DNA of 64,000 bases, taken from the NCBI GenBank assembly GCA_023230855.1, contig JALNWQ010000017.1:1-64000 (forward strand), in the 5' to 3' direction. Position 1 is the stretch's first letter; each line of letters starts with the position of its first letter. This document shows, piece by piece, positions 26,546 through 35,446 of this stretch. The position numbers and the translations under genes were made by a program. The DNA is from Solirubrobacteraceae bacterium (GTDB taxonomy: Bacteria; Actinomycetota; Thermoleophilia; Solirubrobacterales; Solirubrobacteraceae). Below the pieces are notes generated by a model. The model searched no databases. It saw only the letters and a list, made by a program, of their open reading frames with translations, and was not told where the DNA came from.

Positions 26546-27289
26546 CTACAGCGTGACCGGCGACGAGGCGCGGGCCACGAGCGGCACCGCCTCCTCGCCC
26601 TCGACGTCGCGCTGGACGCGGCGCAGGCGGATGCGGGTGGCCTTGGCGACGAGCTCGAGGTGCCACAGGGTGATGAAGAGGATCCCGATCGCGACGATCG
26701 ACAGGACGAACGCCAGGCCGGCCTCCGCGCCGAAGCTGCCGCCCGGGTCGTTCAGCGGCTGCGGGTGGAGGAAGTTCGTCGTCAGCCGCGCGACGCCGAA
26801 GCACACCGGGGTGAAGATGCCGGCGGTCACCGCGAACACCGACGCGGTCCGCGCCTGGCGCTCCGGGTCCTCGATCGCGAACCGCATCGGCTGGTACGTC
26901 GCGTAGAGCAGGAACATGATGAGGAACGACACGAGCACCGGCTCGCCCCAGTCCCACCACACGCCCCACGCGGCCTTGCCCCAGATCGCCCCGGTGACGA
27001 GCGCCATGACGCAGAACACCTGGCCCAGGTGGATCGCGACGTAGGCGCGCAGGTCGTCGAGCGGCCGGTCGTGCGACAGGTGGCGCCACCCGAACACCCC
27101 GCCGACGATGAACGCGGCGATCGTGATGATCGCCAGCGCCGGATGGAGGAACGTGAGCTTGGACCGCACGCCCTCGTCGACTCCCGCCACCTGCTGCGTC
27201 GGCGCGACGAGCACGACCACCGCGATCCAGACGACGCAGGCCACCACGGTGGCGATGGTCAGCGGGACGAGGCGACGGGTGTGGGGCAT
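26546..27289 (-). CDS. ccmC: Heme exporter/heme handling protein CcmC-like
   Basis: This 247-residue protein has about six transmembrane helices and the tryptophan-rich heme-handling loop WGKAAWGVWWDWGEP between helices, with conserved histidines in FLHPALAII and AIHLGQ. CcmC delivers heme to the chaperone CcmE for c-type cytochrome assembly. The usual WGxxWxWD motif is here WWDWGE, a shift of the acidic position. It lies 35 bases downstream of ccmB. No ccmE, ccmF or ccmH is in the window. Confidence 0.85.
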   Translation of the reverse strand: MPHTRRLVPLTIATVVACVVWIAVVVLVAPTQQVAGVDEGVRSKLTFLHPALAIITIAAFIVGGVFGWRHLSHDRPLDDLRAYVAIHLGQVFCVMALVTGAIWGKAAWGVWWDWGEPVLVSFLIMFLLYATYQPMRFAIEDPERQARTASVFAVTAGIFTPVCFGVARLTTNFLHPQPLNDPGGSFGAEAGLAFVLSIVAIGILFITLWHLELVAKATRIRLRRVQRDVEGEEAVPLVARASSPVTL

Positions 27290-27324
27290 GCGGCAGGGTC
27301 CGGATCGCGCCGGGCGGCGACGGG

Positions 27325-28008
27325 TCAGTCCTCGACGATCCCGTCCGAGACCGCCCAGGCGACGGCGACGAACACCGCATCATAGAGCGCGAGCACGAGC
27401 CACCATCGCGGCTCGATCGACCCCGCGTCACGCTCCAGCAGGGGCGCGAGCGCCTCGGACGCGATCGCCACCGCCGGGATGAGCAGCGGCACCGCCATGA
27501 GCGGGACGAGGAGCTCGCGGGAGCGGGCGACCGCCGCGACCGCGCCGACGAGCGTGCCGACGACCGCGATCCCCAGGTCGGTGAGCACGAGCACCGCCGC
27601 CAGCCGTGGCAGGGCGGCGACGTCGACGTGCGGGGCGAGGAGGAAGAGGAACGCGGGGACCGCCACGACGTGGAGGGCCAGCAGGAACGTCCACAGCGCC
27701 AGCGCCTTGGCGAGGACGAGCGCCGTCGGCGACGCCGGGGTCAGGCGGAACGCGTCGAGGCCCCCCTCCTCCTCCTCGGCCGCCCACAACCGACCGATCC
27801 CGAGCAGCGCCGCGAGCAGGGTCGTGACGAGCAGGACGCCGGCGGCCAGTGGCCCCTCGACCCGCCCGTCCTGCAGGCCGAAGCGGAAGAGGACGAACGC
27901 GCCGATGCTGAAGAGGAGCATCGTCGGCAGCACCTGGGGCACCCGGCGCTCGCGCCGCCACTCCAGCAGCAGCAGGGTCCGCAGGTCGGAGGAGCGACGG
28001 TCGCTCAC
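27325..28008 (-). CDS. ccmB: Heme exporter protein CcmB
   Basis: This 227-residue membrane protein has a short cytoplasmic N terminus (LLLLEWRRERRVPQVLPTMLLF) and about six transmembrane helices, with AAEEEEGGLDAFRLTP between the second and third as in CcmB. It is the permease partner of CcmA. The GTG at 28008 overlaps the ccmA stop by 4 bases (GTGA), which fixes this start. Confidence 0.85.
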   Translation of the reverse strand: MSDRRSSDLRTLLLLEWRRERRVPQVLPTMLLFSIGAFVLFRFGLQDGRVEGPLAAGVLLVTTLLAALLGIGRLWAAEEEEGGLDAFRLTPASPTALVLAKALALWTFLLALHVVAVPAFLFLLAPHVDVAALPRLAAVLVLTDLGIAVVGTLVGAVAAVARSRELLVPLMAVPLLIPAVAIASEALAPLLERDAGSIEPRWWLVLALYDAVFVAVAWAVSDGIVED

Positions 28009-28778
28009 CGGTACAGCTCCCCGATCTCGACGTCGGTGATCGCCGACGGCGGCGCGAGCAGCGCCACCCGGCCGTCGCGCAGGCCCAGGACGAGGTCGGC
28101 CTCCGCGAGCGCCGCGTCGGGATCGTGCCCGGCGACGATCCGGGTGCGGGCGCGCGTCGGGTCGGCGGCGGTCGGCGACGTCGGGGCGAGCAGGTCGCGC
28201 AACCGGGCGGTGGCGGTCGGGTCGAGGTTCGCCAACGGCTCGTCGAGGAGCAGCAGGTCCGGGTCGGCGAGCATCGTCGCGGCGGCCGCGGCGCGCTGGG
28301 TCAGGCCGCGCGAGAGCGCCTGGACGGGGAACCCCGCGCGGCGCTCCAGCCCGGTCGCCTCGAGCAGCGCCTCCACGCGCGCCGGCGCCACGCGCAGCAG
28401 CCGCGCGCGGTGCTCGAGGTTCTGCCGGACGGTGAGGTCGCGGTAGAGCATCGGCTCGTGCGCGAGGTACGCCACCCGCCCCCCGAGCGCGCGCCGATCG
28501 CGTGGTAGCTCGTGGCCCAGCACCCGGCAGCCGCCCCGCGACGGCCGCAGCAGCCCGGCCAGCACCCGCAGCAACGTCGACTTGCCCGCGCCGTTGGGGC
28601 CCAGGAGCGCGAGCGTCGTGCCCGCGGCGACGTCGAGCGTCACGTCGCGCAGGACGAGCCGCTCGCCGCGTCGCCGCACGAGGCCGTCGAGCGCGACCGC
28701 GGGGTCGGGACCGGGATCCGCGCCGCGGGAGGCGCCCGGGGCGCGGACCGCTCCGGCGTCGGTGGGCGGCACGGACAT
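28005..28778 (-). CDS. ccmA: Heme exporter ATP-binding protein CcmA
   Basis: This 257-residue ABC ATPase has Walker A GPNGAGKST, an ABC signature region LSRGLTQRAA (the usual SGGQ is degenerate, as in many CcmA proteins), Walker B LLLLDEPLANLD and the H-loop GHDP. It energises release of holo-CcmE from CcmC together with CcmB. It is the first gene of the ccm-hem block. The first 25 residues are Pro/Ala/Gly-rich and atypical, so the start may be later. Confidence 0.86.
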   Translation of the reverse strand: MSVPPTDAGAVRAPGASRGADPGPDPAVALDGLVRRRGERLVLRDVTLDVAAGTTLALLGPNGAGKSTLLRVLAGLLRPSRGGCRVLGHELPRDRRALGGRVAYLAHEPMLYRDLTVRQNLEHRARLLRVAPARVEALLEATGLERRAGFPVQALSRGLTQRAAAAATMLADPDLLLLDEPLANLDPTATARLRDLLAPTSPTAADPTRARTRIVAGHDPDAALAEADLVLGLRDGRVALLAPPSAITDVEIGELYR

Positions 28779-28863
28779 CGCGCTGAGTCTGCTGCATCGT
28801 CGCCGTCCGGGACGGCCGGACCACGGGCCGGGCGCCTTGCCACCCGTCTACGATGGGCCGACG

Positions 28864-29136
28864 ATGCCCCGCAAGTCCGCCGGACCGTCCGACGCGCAGC
28901 CGCAGCGCAGCCGCTTCTTCTGGGTGTTCCTGCTCGTCCTGCTCGAGATCGCGGTGTGGACCGTCGTCATGGTCGTCGCGGACTCCGAGACCGCGGCGAC
29001 GATCGCCGCCCTCGTCGTCGCGGGCGTGTTCGTGTTCGCGTTCCGCGAGCGGATCTGGGGCGCCGACTGGCGCGAGCGGATGGCCGCCGAGCGCGAGCGG
29101 CAACAGCGCAAGCAGCAGCAGCGCAAGGGGCGCTGA
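28864..29136 (+). CDS. Two-helix membrane protein with RxWGxDWRER motif (copy 1)
   Basis: This 90-residue protein has two predicted membrane helices (FFWVFLLVLLEIAVWTVVMV and IAALVVAGVFVFAF) followed by RERIWGADWRERMAAERER and a Gln/Arg/Lys-rich tail. I do not recognise a named family. A clear paralogue is encoded at 53.7-54.0 kb, sharing FWV.LLVL.E..VWT, V.DS.T and R.RIWG.DWRER.AA. It diverges from ccmA with a -10-like TACGAT (28849-28854) 9 bases before the ATG, suggesting a leaderless mRNA. Both copies sit next to cytochrome c or thiol-redox genes. Confidence 0.75.
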   Translation: MPRKSAGPSDAQPQRSRFFWVFLLVLLEIAVWTVVMVVADSETAATIAALVVAGVFVFAFRERIWGADWRERMAAERERQQRKQQQRKGR

Positions 29137-29165
29137 CGGCGGCCGACGACGCCGCGCGAGGCCGG

Positions 29166-31454
29166 TCAGCGCCGGCGGATCGTCACCGCCGTCCGGGTGC
29201 TCAGCCGCCCGGACGAGAGCCGCACCGTCAGCCGCACGGTACGTCGGCGACCGCGCAGCGGCGCCGTCACCCGGGACGTGCGCTGGTCGACCGACCGCCG
29301 CAGCCGCCCGATCCGCAACGTCGCCGGCACCGTCGACGCCACGCGCAACGTCACCCGACGCGCCCGGCGCGCCACCGTCGCCGGCGCGTCGAGCCGCGTG
29401 AACCTCGGCCGGACCGCGGCGACCCTGACGGTCACCGTGCGACGGGACCGACGCCCACGCCGATCGCGGGCCTCGAGGCTCACCCGCACACGTCCCGCCG
29501 GGAGCCCCCGCCCGACGGTGACGCGCCGGCCGTGGCCGAGGACGCGTCGGCCCGCGCGCCACGTGAGGCGCCGGCCCCCGAGCGGACGTCCCGCGTCGTC
29601 GAACGCGACCCCGTCGAGGCTCAACGAGCCCCCGGCCGCCGCCCGCGCGCGGCGTCCGGGATCGATGATCCGGACCCGCGGCGGGCGGCCGACGGCGACG
29701 AACGTCCGCGACACGGCGCTCGCCTCGTGGAACCCGTCGCGGACCCGCACCCGGATCCGCGCCCGTCGCGATCCGGCCAGCGCCCGCGACGGGAGCGCGA
29801 CCGACCCGTCGCCGGCGGACGTACCGATGGTGCGCCAACGCCGTCCGCCGTCGGTGGAGTAGTCGACGACGGCGGACAGCCGGTCGCCGTCGGCGTCGCG
29901 GCGCCCCGGTCCGGGCGCACGGTGCGGATGCGCGGCGCGCCGGCGTCGAACCCGGACACGCGCAGCGTCCGTCCGCCGGCCTGGCGCGGGGTCGCCGTCC
30001 GCCGGGAGGCCGCGCGCGGCGTGGGCTGGGCCGGGGCGCGGAACGCGACGGCGCGCTCCCACGTCCGCGGCGAGATCCACGCGTCGTCGTCGGATCCGGA
30101 CCCGCAGTAGGACATGAGGTCGAAGAGGCGGGCGGGCGCGCCGCGGACCCCGGCGGCCACCACGCGGTACGGCGGCGGGGTGCGACGGTCGATCCCGACC
30201 GCGTCGCCGAGCCCGCCCATGTCGTCCGGCGGCCACGACTCGCCGACCTGCCCGTCCGACGCGCCGCCACAGACCCGGTCGGCGTGCGGCAGGCCGATCG
30301 CGTGCCCGAGCTCGTGGGCGACGGTCCGCAGCGGGCGACCCTCGCGCACGACGGCGACCGCCTGCCGGTCGGAGTACAGGACCCCGACGTTGCCGCCGCG
30401 CAGGCGCTGGTCGTCGGGCAGCGGCGGGGACACCCCGACGACCCAGTACCGCGACTGCGGCCGGTTGTCGTCCGCCCAGTCGTCGACGACCTCGAGCGCC
30501 GCCGATCCGCGCTCGGTGGCGTCGCCCGTGCCCTTCATCGCCTCGCCGATGTCGAGGAACGCCTGGTACGGCTGGACGTCGAGCGGGAACGGGTAGACCG
30601 CCTCCGCCCCTTCGAGCACGTCGTCGTAGAGGAACGTCGGCCGACGGCCGTTCCACAGCAGCTGGCGGTGCCGGTGCGGTCCGCGGGCGTCACCGTGCCA
30701 CGCGGGCCCGGGCGCAGCCGGTCGGTCGGCATGCCGCGCGCGCTCGCGACCCCCGGATAGATCCCGCGGCCGCCGCGGAACGCCCGGAGCGTCACCTGGG
30801 GCGGCTCGACCGCCGGCGTCCCCTCGCGCACCCCGGCGTACACCCGGACCACGCCGGTGCGGCGCGCGACCGGGTTGACGCCGGCGTAGCGGATCGGGGC
30901 GCGCGGGTCGGCGCTGCGCGGCGGCAGCGCGGTCCGCTGGACGCCCTGGTTCAGCTCGATCCCGGTGATCCGGGCGTCGATCACCCGCCGGGCGCGCGAG
31001 GTGCCGAACCGCGCGATCGTGACCCGTCCGCTGCCGGCGGCGTGGTCGGACCAGATCGCGAACCCGCCGCCGTCGTCGGCGGCGACGACCTCGAGCTGGT
31101 GGATCGCGCCGGCCGGGCGACGGGACGCGATCGGCGTCGCGGCCGTGAGGGTCCCGTCGCGGAAGGTCCGCAGCATCACGGCGTCGGTGGTGGCCCCGTC
31201 CGCCTGCGGCGCTCGACGTCGCAACGGGACCGGCCCCGGGGCACGTGGCAGTAGTGGGTCACGGCGCCCTCGGCGAGCGGACGCTCCTCGCTCCAGACGA
31301 CGTGCGCCGCCCCGAACTCGTCGATCGCGACGCTCGGGGACGCGCCGGCCGCGGTGAGGACGGACTGCGCGGCGGCGCCGGCGGGCATCGTCGCGAGCAG
31401 CAGGAGCCCGGCGGCCACGAGGGCCACCGGAAGGAACCGTGCCGTGCGACGCAT
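29166..31454 (-). pseudogene. Secreted zinc metalloprotease with Ig-like C-terminal region, three apparent frameshifts
   Basis: The gene starts at 31454 with a signal peptide (FLPVALVAAGLLLLATMPAGAAA). Coding similarity then jumps frame three times: near 31233-31240 (a CCCCGGGG run), between about 30660 and 30700, and near 29904-29907 (a CCCC run). Each jump equals loss of one base. The joined product would be about 760 residues. It contains a metzincin-like zinc site HELGHAIGLPH (30316 down) with DLMSYCG after it, then VVDYSTDGGRRWRTIG and an Arg/Val-rich Ig-like tail. Three losses of the same sign in GC homopolymers fit either sequencing errors or a decaying gene; the remaining sequence shows little other decay. 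Confidence 0.75.
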
Positions 31455-31602
31455 CGTCCGCTCCTCGCTCGGCGACCCGGGGCGGGCCGCCGGATCACGC
31501 GAACGTACACCCCGCGCGTGCGCCCTCCGTCGCGCCGGTCGGGTCCGCGGGACGGGGGCTCGACGCCGGTTCCGCGGCCGCCTCCCGGCCCCGGAACGAC
31601 AG

Positions 31603-31627
31603 CGCCCCGCCGGGTCCCGGCAGGGCG
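31603..31627. terminator. Hairpin in the 265-base gap before the metalloprotease gene
   Basis: CGCCCCGCCGGG and CCCGGCAGGGCG form a nearly perfect stem with one mismatch and a very short loop, 24 bases wide. It lies between the glycerophosphodiesterase stop and the metalloprotease start, both on the minus strand, where it would terminate the upstream transcript. No other feature is seen between 31455 and 31719. Confidence 0.45.
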
Positions 31628-31719
31628 TTCACGGAGGGGATCGGCAGCCCGTCGGAGGACCTTGAGCAAGTTGGCGCGTTCGCGCTATCGACGTGTCGTG
31701 GGGGCGCCGGGGTCGGCGA

Positions 31720-33378
31720 TCACCGGGTCCGCAGCGGCAGCGTCCGTGCGTCGCGGCGGGAGCCCTCCACGGTCGTCCGCACCGCGATCGCCGGGCCGGC
31801 CGCGAGGATCCGGCGGCCGTCGGCGGTCGGGACGACGTCGACCGTCGTTCCCATCCGGCGGGCGGGCGCGCTGAACCGCGCGGTGCCGAGGACGACCCGC
31901 GACGGTCCGGCCTTGGCGGCGCGCGCGGCCCGGCGCGACGTCCGTCGGGCCTGCGCGGCCCGGCGGCGCAGCGTCCGGATCCGCCGTGTCACGGCCGGGG
32001 TCCGCTCCCGGCCGCGGGCGGCGCGCAGCGCACGGCGCACGCGCCGGTCGGCCACCCGCACGCGGTGGCGGGCCCGCCGGGCGACCCGCCGGGCCCGGGC
32101 CTTGGCCCCGGGCACCGCGACCGGGTCGGCGGTGCGCAGCTCGACGACGCCGGCGCACGCGGTGCGCAGGTCGCCGTGACGCTCGATCCGCACGGGGATC
32201 CGGCCGTCGCGCGGGACGACGAGCTTCGCCACGCGCAGCCGGCATCCGGGAGGCGGCTCGGGAGGGCCGTGCGGGCACCCGTCGGCGCCGCGCGCCGCGC
32301 CCTGGCCGCCCATCCGCGGGACGTCCGCCCGCTCGAGGAACCCCTCGAGCACCGTCGGCGACGTCGTCATGATCCCGTCGCCGCAGACGTCGACGACCTG
32401 CCGGTAGGCGGCGTCGGTCTCCGGCACCTGCCAGTAGTGCACCGCCACCCCGGCGGCGTGCGCGCGATCGGTGACCCACCGTTGCGCGAGGTTCAGCTCG
32501 ACCGGCAGGTCGTCGAGCACCGGGCCCTTGATCCCGATGCTGCCCGGGTCGAACGCGAACGGCAGCTGCAACGCGACGGTGCCGGGCGGCAGGTCCTGTC
32601 CGAGGAGGAGGAACCCGACCGACGCCGCCACCCCGGCCGACACCGGCACGTCGGGAGCGCGGGCCTTGAACCGGTCGATCGCCTCCTGCACGAACGACGC
32701 GACGACGACGTCGCGTCGGCCCAGCGGGGCCAGCAGGTCCGCGAGCGCGTCGGCGACGCGGAACTTCTCCGCGTCGTCCGCGCCCTTGATCTCGACGTTC
32801 AACGGGACGTTCGGGTAGGCGTCGAGCACCTCGCGCAGGGTCGGGATGGCGAAGTCGTCGGCGTCGTACCCGGCCGGGGGCGGCTTGGCCCCGGTGCGGA
32901 TCCCGCGCATGACGTAGGCGTCGTCGGGCAGGCCGTGGACGGTCGAGCGGCCGGGGACGAACCAGTGGGCGGAGTCCAGGCGGCGCAGCTCGGCGAGCGT
33001 CATGTCCTGGATGCGGCCGGCGCCGTTCGTCGTGCGGTCGACGGTCTGGTCGTGCCCGACGACGACGTGTCCGTCCTTGGACACGTGCACGTCGATCTCG
33101 AGCATGTCCGCCCCGTGCGTCAGCGCGTACGCCAGCCCGTACATCGTGTTCGTCGGCACCTCGTTCTCGCCGCCCTGGTGCGCCTGGTGCAGGAACCGCG
33201 CGTCGACCCACGAGAAGTCGTCGGCCCGGGCGAGGCTCGCGGCCGCGAGGGCCGGCACCAGCGCGGCGAGGAGCGCGAGGAGCAGGACGGCGGGGCGGGC
33301 ACGGGGCGACCGCCGGGCCGTGAGCGCCGGTGGACGATCGTGCCGGCCGCCGAGCGACCGCTGCCCCGTGGTGAACAT
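31720..33378 (-). CDS. Secreted glycerophosphodiester phosphodiesterase with Arg-rich tail
   Basis: This 552-residue protein has an N-terminal signal peptide (VLLLALLAALVPALAAASLARA) and a GDPD TIM barrel. Catalytic elements are visible: a His in HQAHQGGENE, the metal-binding E/D pair in DMLEIDVHVSKDGHVVVGHD and VEIKG. It should cleave glycerophosphodiesters outside the cell. The last ~170 residues are extremely Arg/Ala-rich and not part of the barrel, resembling a wall-associated basic tail. The ATG at 33378 is preceded by a -10-like TACAGT (33389-33394, minus strand) at 10 bases, so the mRNA may be leaderless. Confidence 0.85.
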   Translation of the reverse strand: MFTTGQRSLGGRHDRPPALTARRSPRARPAVLLLALLAALVPALAAASLARADDFSWVDARFLHQAHQGGENEVPTNTMYGLAYALTHGADMLEIDVHVSKDGHVVVGHDQTVDRTTNGAGRIQDMTLAELRRLDSAHWFVPGRSTVHGLPDDAYVMRGIRTGAKPPPAGYDADDFAIPTLREVLDAYPNVPLNVEIKGADDAEKFRVADALADLLAPLGRRDVVVASFVQEAIDRFKARAPDVPVSAGVAASVGFLLLGQDLPPGTVALQLPFAFDPGSIGIKGPVLDDLPVELNLAQRWVTDRAHAAGVAVHYWQVPETDAAYRQVVDVCGDGIMTTSPTVLEGFLERADVPRMGGQGAARGADGCPHGPPEPPPGCRLRVAKLVVPRDGRIPVRIERHGDLRTACAGVVELRTADPVAVPGAKARARRVARRARHRVRVADRRVRRALRAARGRERTPAVTRRIRTLRRRAAQARRTSRRAARAAKAGPSRVVLGTARFSAPARRMGTTVDVVPTADGRRILAAGPAIAVRTTVEGSRRDARTLPLRTR

Positions 33379-33425
33379 CGGACCCGCGACTGTAACGCGG
33401 CCGGACGGGCGTCGGTGAACGCGTC

Positions 33426-34424
33426 GTGACGACGTGGGAGGCTGGCCCCGCCCCGTCCCCGACCGCCCGACCACCCGCCGAGATGCCCGACGACCTCTCC
33501 CCCGACCGGTTCGCCGTCCACCGCCACCGCACCCCGTCCGGGGGCGATCTGGCGTACCTGCGCGAGAACCCGGGCGGGACCCCGCTGCTGCTCGTCCACG
33601 GGTGGCCCGAGACGAAGCGGATCTGGTGGCGCAACGTCGCCCCGCTCGCGGCGGCCGGGTTCGAGGTCATCGTGCCGGACCTGCGCGGGTTCGGGGACTC
33701 GTCGGTCGCGACCGACGGGTTCTACGACGCGGCCGCCAACGCGATCGACCTGCACCACCTGCTCCACGACGCGCTCGGCCACGAGCGGTGCTTCGCCGCC
33801 GCCGGCGACTTCGGCGGGGTCGTGGTCCAGGAGCTGGGCCTGCGGCACCCGGGCTTCGTCACCGCGCAGTGCCTCTTCAACACGATCCTGCCGCCGCTGC
33901 GCGAGGCCTACGCGCACGCGGGGATCGCGCCGGGCACGCCGGAGCGCAGCCGGATGGCGTCGGACTACTTCGTCCGCCAGGGGACCGACGCGGACGGGCT
34001 GGCCGCCGAGCTCGACACCCCGGAGCGCCGGCGGCGCTACGTCGGCGAGGCGTACGGGCACCGGTTCTGGGCGACGCCGGGCGCGTTCACCGCGGACGAG
34101 GTCGACTTCATGACCGAGCCGTTCGGGGACGCGGAGCGGTTCCGCGCCGGGCTGGGGCTCTACGAGGCCGCGATGCGCACCCGACCGGTGGCCGCGCCCC
34201 CGGCGTGGGGGGTGCGCAGCGACGTGCCGACCGTCGCCCTGTACGGGCCGGACGACCACGTCGTGTGGCCGGACTTCCCCGAGCGGTGCGAGGTGGCGTT
34301 CACCGACCTCACCGGCCCGTACGTCGTGCCGCGCGCCGGGCACTTCCTGCAGTGGGAGCGCGCCCACCTGCTGAACCAGACCCTGCGCGGGTTCTTCGGC
34401 CGGTTCGGCAGCCCGGTGCGCTGA
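33426..34424 (+). CDS. Alpha/beta hydrolase, epoxide hydrolase/dehalogenase-like
   Basis: The protein (332 residues from GTG 33426; 313 from ATG 33483, which may be the true start) has the HGWPE oxyanion motif, the nucleophile Asp in AGDFGGVVVQE (epoxide hydrolases and haloalkane dehalogenases use Asp here), a charge-relay acid in GPDDHVVWPD and the catalytic His in RAGHFLQWE. A lid region with RWVGEAYGHRFW-like helices lies between. It probably hydrolyses an epoxide or halo-organic. It is divergent from the glycerophosphodiesterase gene and monocistronic. Confidence 0.82.
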   Translation: MTTWEAGPAPSPTARPPAEMPDDLSPDRFAVHRHRTPSGGDLAYLRENPGGTPLLLVHGWPETKRIWWRNVAPLAAAGFEVIVPDLRGFGDSSVATDGFYDAAANAIDLHHLLHDALGHERCFAAAGDFGGVVVQELGLRHPGFVTAQCLFNTILPPLREAYAHAGIAPGTPERSRMASDYFVRQGTDADGLAAELDTPERRRRYVGEAYGHRFWATPGAFTADEVDFMTEPFGDAERFRAGLGLYEAAMRTRPVAAPPAWGVRSDVPTVALYGPDDHVVWPDFPERCEVAFTDLTGPYVVPRAGHFLQWERAHLLNQTLRGFFGRFGSPVR

Positions 34425-34561
34425 CGCGGGTCGAGGTCGGGTCGGCGCGGGAGGCACCCGGGCGGAAGTGGAGCGATGTCGTGACCGCACGGCGCGCACG
34501 CGCCGGGGACCTGAACGCAGGGTGGCGGCCCGAACGTCCGCGGGCCGGCCTGCCGGCGGAC

Positions 34562-35314
34562 CTACGCCCGCTCGAGGCGCGCCTCGGCGGTGTCGCGCGC
34601 CGCGTCGATCAGCGTGCGGACATCGGCCTCGCGGCCCTCGCGCAGCAGCGCGATCGGGTCGGGGTCGCCGTTGACGATCCCCTCGAAGAACACCTTGCGG
34701 TCTTGGTACGTGGGGAGCGTGCCCTTGGCCCAGCCGCGGACGTCGTTGAGCATGACCGCCAGGCGGGCGTACTCCTCGCCGAACAGCTGCGACACCTCGT
34801 CCTTCATCCGCTTGGCGAGCGCCGGCGACGCACCGGCGGTCGAGATCGCGATCGCCAGCGGACCGGTCCGCACGATCGCGGGCAGGATGAAGTTGCACAG
34901 CGGCGGCACGTCCACGATGTTCGCGAGCATCGCCCGCTTCTCCGCGTCCTCGTAGATGCGGATGTTCGTGTCGGTGTCGTCGGTGCAGGCGATGACGAGG
35001 AACCGACCCTCCAGGTCCTCCGCGCCGGCGTACTCGCGCCGCTCCCAGGTGATCGAGCCCTCCTCGGCGAGGCGCTCGACCTCGGGCAGCACCTCGGGCG
35101 AGATGACGTGGACGCTGCCGTCGCAGGCGAGCAGGCCCTCGGTCTTCTCGAGCCCCAGCTCGCCGCCGCCGATCACGAGGCACGACCGGTCGCGCAGCTT
35201 GAGGCACGCGATGTAGAACGGCGTGTCGAGCATGTCCCTCACGCACGTCTGGTCGCAGATCGTGCGCTTGAACTGGCAGACGCACTCCTTCCCGGCGTAC
35301 GCGGCGGCAGGCAT
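34562..35314 (-). CDS. Precorrin-2 dehydrogenase-like (siroheme synthase N domain) with Cys-rich N terminus
   Basis: This 250-residue protein has an NAD-binding domain (FYIACLKLRDRSCLVIGGGELGLEK) and the siroheme-synthase middle segments CNFILPAIVRTGPLAIAISTAGASPALAKRM, as in Met8/SirC/CysG-N, which oxidise precorrin-2 to sirohydrochlorin. An N-terminal extension of about 28 residues has a C-x-C-x6-C-x3-C arrangement (CVCQFKRTICDQTC) not present in standard family members and may bind metal or an Fe-S cluster. The ATG at 35314 follows TACCCT (35321-35326, minus strand) by 6 bases, indicating a leaderless mRNA. Its substrate would come from the CobA-HemD fusion. Confidence 0.82.
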   Translation of the reverse strand: MPAAAYAGKECVCQFKRTICDQTCVRDMLDTPFYIACLKLRDRSCLVIGGGELGLEKTEGLLACDGSVHVISPEVLPEVERLAEEGSITWERREYAGAEDLEGRFLVIACTDDTDTNIRIYEDAEKRAMLANIVDVPPLCNFILPAIVRTGPLAIAISTAGASPALAKRMKDEVSQLFGEEYARLAVMLNDVRGWAKGTLPTYQDRKVFFEGIVNGDPDPIALLREGREADVRTLIDAARDTAEARLERA

Positions 35315-35446
35315 GGACACAGGGTAGCTCCCGGCCGACGTCGACGGGAGGCGACGGCGGTCGCGCGACAGCGGGTCGGTCCACCGTCGCCCCACGACGG
35401 TCGGGCGACCCGCTCTCGACCCGGGCCCCGGGCGCCCCGGGACGCG

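Noticed and set aside
34536..34561. Possible terminator hairpin between the hydrolase and precorrin-2 dehydrogenase genes
   Set aside because: Only a 6-base stem (GTCCGC/GCGGAC) with a long irregular interior; too weak to list in such GC-rich DNA.
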